DNA from: Winogradskyella sediminis
Lineage (GTDB): Bacteria > Bacteroidota > Bacteroidia > Flavobacteriales > Flavobacteriaceae
Direction: 5' to 3'
DNA: 64,000 bases
Assembly: GCF_003387355.1 (NCBI RefSeq)
Contig: NZ_QUNH01000002.1
Coordinates: forward strand, 537,606-601,605
Shown: one piece after another, positions 8,842-15,587 of the stretch
How positions within the stretch are numbered: the stretch's first letter is position 1
Layout: every line of letters starts with the position of its first letter
Translations under genes and position numbers: made by a program
Notes under the pieces: model-generated
The model's database searches: none
What the model was told of the DNA's origin: nothing
The model's input: only the letters and a program-made list of their open reading frames with translations

Positions 8842-10239
8842 ATGGCAAAGTTTGAACTTAAGTTACCTAAGATGGGAGAAAGTGTTGCAGAAGCAACCAT
8901 AACCTCATGGCTTAAAGATGTTGGAGATACTATAGAAGCTGATGAAGCAGTATTAGAAATTGCAACAGATAAAGTGGATAGTGAAGTTCCTAGTGAAGTA
9001 GATGGAGTATTAGTTGAAAAACTATTTGAAGTTGATGATGTGGTACAAGTCGGACAAACTATCGCAATTATTGAAACAGAAGGAGATGAGACCGATGAGT
9101 CAAAAGCAGCAGCTTCAGAGCCTGTTAAAGACGCGGAACCTGTAGCGACTAAGGTAGTTGAAGAGGTGGCACAAACGGTTGTGGCAGCTAAAGCATCTGT
9201 AGCACCAGTAGTATCTTCCGAAGGTCGTTTTTATTCTCCGTTAGTAAAAAATATTGCCAAACAAGAAGGTGTCTCTCAATCTGAATTAGATAGTATCGTT
9301 GGTACAGGTAAAGATCAACGTGTCACCAAAAATGATATTAAGGCATATTTAGAATCTCGTAGTTCTGCTCAAAAATCAGAACCGGTTTCTGCAACGACAT
9401 CCGAAGATACAAAATCACTAGATGCAGCGCGCAGTCAAAGCGCAATAGAGTCTTCTAATAAGACTTCTGCACCAGCGAAAGAAAAGCCAAAAGCAGAAAA
9501 GGCTATAGAAAAGCCAATGACTGTAGCAGGAGGCGATGAGATTATTGAAATGAGCAGAATGGGAAAACTCATTTCAAAATATATGGTAGATTCTGTACAG
9601 ACGTCAGCACACGTGCAGTCGTTTATAGAAGCTGATGTAACTAAGATATGGAATTGGAGAAAGAAAGTTAAGAATGATTTTATAAAACGGGAAAGTGAAA
9701 ATCTTACGTTTACTCCAATTTTTATGGAGGCCATCGCTAAAGCTTTAAAGGATTTCCCGATGATGAATATCTCTGTTCAAGGAGATAAAATTATAAAGAA
9801 GAAAGCGATTAACCTTGGTATGGCAGCAGCTTTACCTGATGGAAACCTTATTGTCCCTGTGATAAAAAATGCAGATCAGTTAAATTTATTAGGCATGGTA
9901 AAACGTGTTAATGATTTAGCCAATAGAGCACGTTTAGGAAAATTAGATCCAGATGATATACAAGGCGGAACGTATACTGTAACAAATGTGGGGACTTTTG
10001 GTAGTATCATGGGAACACCAATTATTAATCAGCCACAAGTTGGTATTTTAGCGCTTGGAGCTATTAGAAAAACACCTGCAGTTATTGAGGGACCAGAAGA
10101 AGATTATATAGGTATTCGATATAAAATGTATTTATCTCATTCTTATGATCATAGAGTTGTAAATGGTGCACTTGGCGGCCAATTTGTAAAAGCGGTAAAA
10201 GATTATCTTGAAGCATGGGATATGGATAGAGAAATATAA
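8842..10239 (+). CDS. 2-oxoacid dehydrogenase E2 component (dihydrolipoyl acyltransferase)
   Basis: This 465-residue protein has an N-terminal lipoyl domain (residues 1-78, lipoylated Lys44 in EIATDKVDSE). A flexible Ala/Lys/Ser-rich linker, an E3/E1-binding domain (about 130-168) and a second linker follow, ending in the C-terminal CAT-like catalytic domain. It transfers acyl groups from lipoamide to CoA in a pyruvate, 2-oxoglutarate or branched-chain complex. The catalytic motif reads HRVVNG (His437, Asn441) where HxxxDG is usual. No E1 or E3 gene is adjacent, so which complex it serves is open; a branched-chain or general 2-oxoacid complex is likeliest. Its stop overlaps the start of a small membrane protein gene. 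Confidence 0.9.
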   Translation: MAKFELKLPKMGESVAEATITSWLKDVGDTIEADEAVLEIATDKVDSEVPSEVDGVLVEKLFEVDDVVQVGQTIAIIETEGDETDESKAAASEPVKDAEPVATKVVEEVAQTVVAAKASVAPVVSSEGRFYSPLVKNIAKQEGVSQSELDSIVGTGKDQRVTKNDIKAYLESRSSAQKSEPVSATTSEDTKSLDAARSQSAIESSNKTSAPAKEKPKAEKAIEKPMTVAGGDEIIEMSRMGKLISKYMVDSVQTSAHVQSFIEADVTKIWNWRKKVKNDFIKRESENLTFTPIFMEAIAKALKDFPMMNISVQGDKIIKKKAINLGMAAALPDGNLIVPVIKNADQLNLLGMVKRVNDLANRARLGKLDPDDIQGGTYTVTNVGTFGSIMGTPIINQPQVGILALGAIRKTPAVIEGPEEDYIGIRYKMYLSHSYDHRVVNGALGGQFVKAVKDYLEAWDMDREI

Positions 10240-10394
10240 TGAGCTTAAAAAAGCTAATTGATAATAAGACCAAAGCAAAATTCCTTGAAGTAGGGGAGAT
10301 TATTCTCTACTGGATAGGAGGAATTTTACTGATAATAATAGGTTCTACATTACTCTATAACGTGATGCAACTAATCATTAAATTAGTTACTTAA
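10239..10394 (+). CDS. Small membrane protein, 51 residues, coupled to E2 gene
   Basis: This short gene starts with an ATG whose A is the last base of the E2 stop codon. The product begins with MSLKKLIDNKTKAKF, a basic amphipathic segment, and then has one hydrophobic span (about residues 21-41, IILYWIGGILLIIIG...). It ends with a second weakly hydrophobic helix. I do not recognise a family. Translational coupling to E2 and a strong terminator just downstream support it being a real gene in the same transcript. Confidence 0.6.
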   Translation: MSLKKLIDNKTKAKFLEVGEIILYWIGGILLIIIGSTLLYNVMQLIIKLVT

Positions 10395-10412
10395 AAAAGA
10401 AATTATTTATAC

Positions 10413-10444
10413 AAAAAAGCACTGTATTTTAACGGTGCTTTTTT
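10413..10444 (+). terminator. Rho-independent terminator after the E2 operon
   Basis: A stem of about 12 pairs (AAAAAAGCACTG against CGGTGCTTTTTT, one G-U pair) closes an eight-base loop and ends in six T. It closes the E2 / small membrane protein transcript. Confidence 0.85.
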
Positions 10445-10510
10445 GTTGGTGTTCTTCAAAAGGGTTTTTTCAATACTAAGAAGTTTCTATATGAAGGTTT
10501 TTTAGTGGAG

Positions 10511-10543
10511 TTGGACTTTGTTAAAGAATCTAATGTACCTTTG
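10511..10543 (+). promoter_or_regulatory. Promoter for the exonuclease gene
   Basis: TTG at 10511-10513 and an exact -7 box TACCTTTG at 10536-10543 are separated by 22 bases, within the range for flavobacterial promoters. The box overlaps a GTG that could otherwise be read as the start codon. This argues for the ATG at 10561. Confidence 0.6.
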
Positions 10544-10560
10544 TGAAAAATCTAAAGTAT

Positions 10561-11337
10561 ATGCAACTCAATCTTATAAAACCAATCTGTTTTTTCGATT
10601 TAGAAACAACAGGAATCAATATTTCAAAAGATAGAATCGTAGAAATTTCTATTCTTAAAGTCTATCCAGATGGTAAGGAAGAGTCTAAAACTTGGATCGT
10701 AAATCCGGAGATGCCAATTCCTGCAGAGGTTACAGCAATTCATGGTATATCCGATTCAGATGTTGCAGATAAGCCAACGTTTAAAGCTTTATCTAAGGAT
10801 ATTTATAATATGATTAAGGATTCAGATTTGGGTGGTTTTAATTCTAATCGTTTCGATATTCCTTTGCTTGCAGAAGAATTACTTAGAGCAGGCGTGGATT
10901 TTGATATGAAAAATACCAGATCCGTAGATGTACAAACGATATTTCATAAAATGGAACAGCGTACATTGGTTGCAGCCTATAAATTTTATTGCGATAAGGA
11001 TTTAAATGACGCACATAGTGCTGCTGCGGATACTAAAGCAACTTACGAGGTTTTAAAAGCACAATTAGATCGTTATGAGGATTTGGAAAATGATACTAAG
11101 TTTTTAGCAGAATTCAGTTCACGAAAAAAATTCGCAGATTTTGCAGGTTTTTTAATCTTTAATAAAGAAGGTGAAGAATGTTTTTCTTTCGGAAAGCATA
11201 AAGGTAAACGTGTTTTGGACGTTTTAGACAAAGAACCAGGTTATTTTGGATGGTTGCTAAATGCTGATTTTCCACTGTATACAAAAAAAGTATTAACGGC
11301 TATTAAATTGCGTCAGTTTAATAATAAGTTGAGTTAA
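10561..11337 (+). CDS. DnaQ-like 3'-5' exonuclease with C-terminal DUF3820-like module
   Basis: From the ATG at 10561 the product is 258 residues. The first 170 form a DEDDh exonuclease fold like the DNA polymerase III epsilon subunit: DLET with Asp13 and Glu15, the FNSNRFD motif, and the final HSAAADT with catalytic His and Asp. The C-terminus carries FGKHKGKRV followed by EPGYFGWLL, a small module seen on flavobacterial exonucleases and also as stand-alone DUF3820 proteins. Another such protein is at 39775-40002. A GTG six codons upstream is possible but lies inside the promoter box. The protein may act in proofreading or in RNA/DNA end processing. Confidence 0.9.
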   Translation: MQLNLIKPICFFDLETTGINISKDRIVEISILKVYPDGKEESKTWIVNPEMPIPAEVTAIHGISDSDVADKPTFKALSKDIYNMIKDSDLGGFNSNRFDIPLLAEELLRAGVDFDMKNTRSVDVQTIFHKMEQRTLVAAYKFYCDKDLNDAHSAAADTKATYEVLKAQLDRYEDLENDTKFLAEFSSRKKFADFAGFLIFNKEGEECFSFGKHKGKRVLDVLDKEPGYFGWLLNADFPLYTKKVLTAIKLRQFNNKLS

Positions 11338-11342
11338 TTGTC

Positions 11343-11414
11343 CTTCCTGCAAAGGCAGGAATCTAAAATATAAAATATAGGTTAAATTAATACGATTCCT
11401 GATTTGGCAGGAAT
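11343..11414. repeat. Pair of intergenic palindromes (TTCCTGC-AAAG-GCAGGAA and relative)
   Basis: Two hairpins lie between the exonuclease and FAH genes. The first is TTCCTGC/GCAGGAA at 11344-11361 and the second is ATTCCTG/CAGGAAT at 11395-11414. The right arm of the first can also pair with the left arm of the second, giving a larger alternative stem. The sequence resembles REP-like intergenic elements that I recall from other flavobacterial genomes. Confidence 0.65.
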
Positions 11415-11423
11415 AACAGAAAC

Positions 11424-12035
11424 ATGAAACTAATTTGCATAGGTCGTAATTACACGGATCACATTAAAGAGTTAGAAAACGAAAAACCAACGGATCCCGT
11501 TGTATTTTTAAAGCCAGATACTGCGATTCTGTTAAAGAAACAGCCATTTTTTATTCCCGATTTTTCAGAGGATATACATTATGAGGTTGAAGTTTTGGTG
11601 AAAATTAACAAAGTAGGGAAATATATAGATAAAAAATTTGCTCATAAATATTATGATCAAATCGGACTCGGAATAGACTTTACAGCACGAGATCTTCAGG
11701 CGCAATTAAAAGCAAAAGGATTACCATGGGAAAAAGCCAAAGCCTTTGATGGTGCTGCTGTAATCGGTAAATGGTTACCTAAAACTTCCTTTCAAAATAT
11801 TAATCAAATTAATTTCAGTTTAAAACAAAATGAAGAGGTTGTTCAGTCTGGAAATACGGAACTTATGCTCTGGAAAATTGACGAACTTATAGAATATGTG
11901 TCAAAATATTTTACTTTAAAAATTGGAGACATTATATTTACGGGCACACCTGCAGGAGTCGGAAAGGTTTTTGTAGAAGATCGTCTTACAGGTTATCTTG
12001 AGGATGAAGAAATGTTTTCAATAAAAATAAAATAA
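11424..12035 (+). CDS. Fumarylacetoacetate hydrolase (FAH) family protein
   Basis: This 203-residue protein corresponds to a single FAH catalytic domain. It starts at KLICIGRNYTDH, has the metal-binding HYEVEVLVKI (ExE) and the third metal ligand Asp in GIDFTARDLQ, and shows TGTPAGVGKV near the end. Members hydrolyse or decarboxylate acylpyruvates and oxaloacetate or isomerise catechol-meta-cleavage products. The short FAHD1-like length suggests acylpyruvase or oxaloacetate decarboxylase activity, which is inference. The next gene starts immediately after the stop codon. Confidence 0.9.
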   Translation: MKLICIGRNYTDHIKELENEKPTDPVVFLKPDTAILLKKQPFFIPDFSEDIHYEVEVLVKINKVGKYIDKKFAHKYYDQIGLGIDFTARDLQAQLKAKGLPWEKAKAFDGAAVIGKWLPKTSFQNINQINFSLKQNEEVVQSGNTELMLWKIDELIEYVSKYFTLKIGDIIFTGTPAGVGKVFVEDRLTGYLEDEEMFSIKIK

Positions 12036-12377
12036 ATGTCACAACATTATCAATTACATCGCGTACGCGAAATGGCAGATAACGATGAGGATTTCGTTGC
12101 AGCAATAGCAGCCGCTTTTATAGAGGAGGTACCAGAAGACGCAGAACGGCTAAGAGTAGGAGTGCCTGCTAAAAATTATAAAGAAGTCTACCAAGCAGCT
12201 CACAAAATGAAGCCAACCATCGATTTGTTTGAGTTAGGTGTTCTAGATTTGCTAATTGAAGTACAAGATTGGGGAAAGTTTGAGCAGACAGACAAAAATA
12301 TAGATCAACAACTTACAACTGTATTAACAGCAGTAGATAATGCTGTTAATGAAATTAAAGCCGATTTCGGACTTTAA
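12036..12377 (+). CDS. Histidine phosphotransfer (Hpt) domain protein
   Basis: This 113-residue, all-helical protein fits a single Hpt domain. The phosphorylatable residue would be His56 in AAHKMKPTIDLFELG, which matches the HKxKxxxxxxG pattern of the family. Such proteins relay phosphate between hybrid histidine kinases and response regulators in the cytoplasm. No kinase or receiver lies nearby. It directly abuts the FAH-family gene (no gap), and cinA follows after nine bases, so the three are probably one transcript. Confidence 0.8.
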   Translation: MSQHYQLHRVREMADNDEDFVAAIAAAFIEEVPEDAERLRVGVPAKNYKEVYQAAHKMKPTIDLFELGVLDLLIEVQDWGKFEQTDKNIDQQLTTVLTAVDNAVNEIKADFGL

Positions 12378-12386
12378 ACCAGATAT

Positions 12387-13646
12387 ATGCAAGCAGAGAT
12401 TATTACTATCGGTGATGAGATCCTCATTGGTCAGATTGTAGATACAAATTCTGCCTTCTTAGGAAAGGAATTTAATAAATATGGTATCTCTATTTATCAG
12501 ATTACCTCAGTTCAAGATGATAAAGCACATATTCTTAAAGCCATAGAAGAAGCAGAGGAAAATGCCGACATCATTATTATTACTGGAGGGTTAGGGCCTA
12601 CCAAAGATGATATCACCAAACTTACCATTTGCGAATACTTTAATGATTCTTTGGTCGAAGACAAAGCGGTCTTAGAAAATGTAGAACAGATTTTCTCAAA
12701 ATATAGTGCAGCACCACTGTTAGAAGTTAATAAGCAGCAAGCCTTAGTACCGTCTACCGCTCAAGTACTTATGAATTATAATGGAACCGCACCAGGTATG
12801 TGGTTAGAGCGCAACGGAAAAGTATTTGTATCCTTACCCGGCGTGCCTTACGAGATGAAGGCCTTAATCACAGAACAGGTAATCCCGAAGCTAAGAGCAA
12901 AATTTAAGTTTCCTTATATAATGCACAAAACCCTTTTAACCTATGGTTTAGGAGAAAGTGCTTTAGCCGAACGTATTGAGAATTGGGAAAACCATTTACC
13001 AGTTTTTATAAAATTAGCATATTTACCGAGTTTAGGACGCGTGCGTCTAAGGTTATCGGCAAAGGCTGCTGAAAGAACTGTTGTTGAAAAAGAAATTGAA
13101 AAACAAATCAATTTATTGCTGCCACAGATTGAAGATGTTTTTGTGGGTTATGAAGAGGATGAGTCTATTGAAGCCGTAATTGGTCATCAATTAACAGAAA
13201 AAGGACTAACCCTTGCAACAGCTGAAAGCTGTACAGGAGGGAATATTGCAAAGTTAATTACAGCAAATGCAGGAGCATCAACTTATTTTAAAGGAAGTGT
13301 AGTGACTTATGCTACAGAAGCTAAAATAAAAATTTTAAAAGTTTCTGAGCGCGATGTTCATACGCATTCTGTGGTGAGTAAAGTGGTCGCAGAAACTATG
13401 GCAAGAAATGTAAGAACCTTATTTGATACGGATTATGGTATTAGTACTACAGGTAATGCCGGACCCGATAAAGGAGACTCAGATGCAGAAGTCGGTACTG
13501 TTTGGATTGCTATAGCTACGAAAGATAAGATTTATTCTGAAGTTTTTAACTTCGGAAACCTTAGAGAGAAAGTCATTGGAAGAGCCACAAACAAAGCGTT
13601 TGAAATGCTTCAAAAAGAAATTACGAAGAAACATAAAAAAAAGTAA
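12387..13646 (+). CDS. cinA: CinA family protein (competence/damage-inducible, NMN amidase / ADP-ribose pyrophosphatase-like)
   Basis: This 419-residue protein has the full two-domain CinA architecture. The N-terminal molybdopterin-binding-like domain (about 1-170) shows IIITGGLGPTKDD. The C-terminal amidase domain (about 255-415) shows TAESCTGGNIAKLI and STTGNAGPD. Full-length CinA proteins combine a pyrophosphatase activity with nicotinamide mononucleotide deamidase activity in pyridine nucleotide recycling. It is the last gene of the FAH-Hpt-cinA run. The rpmB promoter begins immediately downstream. Confidence 0.93.
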   Translation: MQAEIITIGDEILIGQIVDTNSAFLGKEFNKYGISIYQITSVQDDKAHILKAIEEAEENADIIIITGGLGPTKDDITKLTICEYFNDSLVEDKAVLENVEQIFSKYSAAPLLEVNKQQALVPSTAQVLMNYNGTAPGMWLERNGKVFVSLPGVPYEMKALITEQVIPKLRAKFKFPYIMHKTLLTYGLGESALAERIENWENHLPVFIKLAYLPSLGRVRLRLSAKAAERTVVEKEIEKQINLLLPQIEDVFVGYEEDESIEAVIGHQLTEKGLTLATAESCTGGNIAKLITANAGASTYFKGSVVTYATEAKIKILKVSERDVHTHSVVSKVVAETMARNVRTLFDTDYGISTTGNAGPDKGDSDAEVGTVWIAIATKDKIYSEVFNFGNLREKVIGRATNKAFEMLQKEITKKHKKK

Positions 13647-13655
13647 GCTTTTATG

Positions 13656-13686
13656 TTTGCTGAAACGTAAAGTTTTATTAAATTTG
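13656..13686 (+). promoter_or_regulatory. Canonical Bacteroidota promoter for rpmB operon
   Basis: TTTG at 13656-13659 and TAAATTTG at 13679-13686 have a 19-base spacer. This is the best match to the -33/-7 consensus in the window. It predicts a leader of about 110 bases before rpmB, containing an imperfect palindrome TAGAGGAATTTCTTCTA at 13739-13755. Confidence 0.75.
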
Positions 13687-13804
13687 CACCCTGTTTAAAA
13701 TATCCATGTTCGGATTTTAAATTCTTATTGTCATTAAATTAGAGGAATTTCTTCTAGCAATACGAATAACAGAGAAATAATTATAGACCTAAAGAAAGAA
13801 AACA

Positions 13805-14041
13805 ATGTCAAGAGTTTGTGAACTTACTGGGAAAAAAGCGATGGTTGGAAACAACGTTTCACACGCTATGAATAAAACAAAACGCAAGTTTGATGCAAAC
13901 TTGATTAAAAAACGTTTTTACATTCCTGAAGAAGATAAGTGGGTAACATTAAAAGTTTCTACATCAGCATTAAAGACTATCAATAAAATTGGTATCGAAG
14001 CGATGTTAAAAGAAGCTAAAGCAAAAGGATTTTACAAATAA
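13805..14041 (+). CDS. rpmB: 50S ribosomal protein L28
   Basis: This 78-residue basic protein begins with SRVCELTGKKAMVGNNVSHA and continues with NKTKRKF, the L28 signature. The length is normal for Bacteroidota. It is the first gene of an operon with rpmG and the DUF4295 gene and has a strong promoter with a long leader. That leader could host autoregulation (inference). Confidence 0.98.
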   Translation: MSRVCELTGKKAMVGNNVSHAMNKTKRKFDANLIKKRFYIPEEDKWVTLKVSTSALKTINKIGIEAMLKEAKAKGFYK

Positions 14042-14068
14042 TAGCGTTAACGCTTAAGTCAATTTACT

Positions 14069-14251
14069 ATGGCAAAAAAAGGAAATAGAATACAAGTAAT
14101 CTTAGAGTGCACAGAGCACAAGACTTCTGGTCAACCAGGAACATCAAGATACATTACGACAAAAAATAAGAAGAACACGCCAGATCGTATGGAGATTAAA
14201 AAATTTAATCCTATCCTTAAGCGTATGACTGTTCATAAAGAGATAAAATAA
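14069..14251 (+). CDS. rpmG: 50S ribosomal protein L33
   Basis: This 60-residue protein shows the L33 pattern [17 protein letters not shown], then [22 protein letters not shown]. It lacks the two CxxC zinc pairs, so it is of the zinc-free (C-) type. It sits 27 bases after rpmB and six bases before the DUF4295 gene. Confidence 0.98.
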   Translation: MAKKGNRIQVILECTEHKTSGQPGTSRYITTKNKKNTPDRMEIKKFNPILKRMTVHKEIK

Positions 14252-14257
14252 GAAACC

Positions 14258-14410
14258 ATGGCAAAGAAATCAGTAGCGTCTTTACAGACAGGATCAAAAC
14301 GTTTGACAAAAGCTATAAAAATGGTGAAATCACCTAAAACTGGAGCATACATGTTTGTAGAATCAGTAATGGCACCAGAATTTGTCAATGACTTTTTAAA
14401 CAAGAAATAA
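14258..14410 (+). CDS. DUF4295 family protein, 50 residues
   Basis: This short gene was identified by reading the sequence after rpmG. The product is basic, starts MAKKSVASLQTGSKRLTKAI and continues with MVKSPKTGAYMFVESVM. It matches the DUF4295 family, found in Bacteroidota directly behind rpmG. A ribosome-associated role is inferred from the invariant neighbourhood, the size and the charge. It ends the operon before a strong terminator. Confidence 0.88.
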   Translation: MAKKSVASLQTGSKRLTKAIKMVKSPKTGAYMFVESVMAPEFVNDFLNKK

Positions 14411-14434
14411 TCTTTATTTATTTAGAGATTAACT

Positions 14435-14464
14435 AAACTGCTTTCATTTGAAAGCAGTTTTTTT
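14435..14464 (+). terminator. Rho-independent terminator of the rpmB operon
   Basis: An 11-pair perfect stem (AAACTGCTTTC/GAAAGCAGTTT) with a four-base loop is followed by four more T. This gives a seven-T run overall. Confidence 0.9.
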
Positions 14465-14549
14465 ATGTTTATATTTGAAAAACATCTGACATCTTAACAG
14501 TAAATTACTAAAGGCAAGATTGTTGTAACGTAATAATTGTAAATAAAAC

Positions 14550-14590
14550 CGTCACACTAAGCTTGTTGAAATATGTAGTTGAAGTGCTGA
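14550..14590. repeat. Degenerate intergenic repeat (GTCACACT..AGCTTGTTGAA)
   Basis: The stretch GTCACACTAAGCTTGTTGAA, followed by GTTGAAGTG, resembles a widely dispersed flavobacterial intergenic repeat (GTCACACTGAGCTTGTCGAAGTG) that I recall from other genomes. It lies just upstream of ftsY. The copy looks decayed. Confidence 0.35.
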
Positions 14591-14609
14591 TTAATAACCA
14601 AACAACAAA

Positions 14610-15584
14610 ATGAGTTTTTTTAAAAAAATATTCTCTTCCGACAAAAAAGAAACCTTAGATAAAGGTTTAGAAAAATCAAAAACTTCTTTCTTTTCAAAAT
14701 TAAATAAAGCCGTAGCCGGAAAATCTAAAGTAGACGATGACGTTTTAGATAATCTCGAAGAAATTTTAGTAACTAGCGATGTTGGTGTCAATACCACATT
14801 AAAAGTGATTGAACGCATTGAAGAGCGCGTAGCGCAAGATAAATATTTAGGAACGTCGGAGCTTAATAAGATTTTGCGTGAAGAAATTGCAGCCTTGTTG
14901 TCTGAAACTAAATCTGGTGAAGAAACAGAATACACCATCCCAGATTTACCAAAGCAAACCGATGGCTCAAAAACACCATATGTACTAATGGTTGTAGGAG
15001 TTAATGGTGTAGGTAAAACTACTACTATAGGTAAATTGGCTTATCAGTTTAAAAAGAAAGGTTTAAAAGTGGTACTTGGTGCGGCTGATACTTTTAGAGC
15101 AGCAGCTATAGACCAACTTCAAGTTTGGGCAGACCGTGTAGAAATACCCATGATTAAACAAAATATGGGGTCCGATCCTGCTTCGGTAGCTTTTGATGCT
15201 GTTAAATCTGGTGTTAATCAAGATGCAGATGTTATTATTATTGATACAGCAGGTCGATTACATAACAAAGTGAACTTAATGAACGAGCTGACTAAGGTTA
15301 AACGTGTGATGCAAAAAGTAATTGGTGATGCGCCTCATGATGTGTTGTTAGTCTTAGATGGTTCTACTGGGCAAAATGCTTTTGAGCAAGCCAAACAATT
15401 TACAGCAGCCACTGAAGTAACCTCTCTAGCAGTTACTAAATTAGATGGTACAGCTAAAGGTGGAGTTGTTATTGGAATTAGCGATCAGTTTCAAATCCCT
15501 GTAAAATATATTGGTGTCGGCGAAGGTATAGAGGATTTACAAGTCTTTAATAAATATGAGTTTGTAGATTCTTTCTTTAAGTAG
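14610..15584 (+). CDS. ftsY: Signal recognition particle receptor FtsY
   Basis: This 324-residue SRP GTPase docks ribosome-SRP complexes at the inner membrane. The NG domain is complete: a helical N domain (about 25-110), then G1 GVNGVGKTTT, the DTFRAAAIDQL insertion box, DTAGR (G3) and TKLDGTAKGG (G4/G5). The acidic A domain of proteobacterial FtsY is absent; only a short basic N-terminus is present, as usual in Bacteroidota. The convergent T9SS-cargo gene ends three bases away. Confidence 0.97.
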   Translation: MSFFKKIFSSDKKETLDKGLEKSKTSFFSKLNKAVAGKSKVDDDVLDNLEEILVTSDVGVNTTLKVIERIEERVAQDKYLGTSELNKILREEIAALLSETKSGEETEYTIPDLPKQTDGSKTPYVLMVVGVNGVGKTTTIGKLAYQFKKKGLKVVLGAADTFRAAAIDQLQVWADRVEIPMIKQNMGSDPASVAFDAVKSGVNQDADVIIIDTAGRLHNKVNLMNELTKVKRVMQKVIGDAPHDVLLVLDGSTGQNAFEQAKQFTAATEVTSLAVTKLDGTAKGGVVIGISDQFQIPVKYIGVGEGIEDLQVFNKYEFVDSFFK

Positions 15585-15587
15585 AAA

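Noticed and set aside
10543..10560. GTG start giving six extra residues to the exonuclease
   Set aside because: The GTG overlaps an exact -7 promoter box (TACCTTTG at 10536-10543), so it would lie upstream of, or at, the transcription start.
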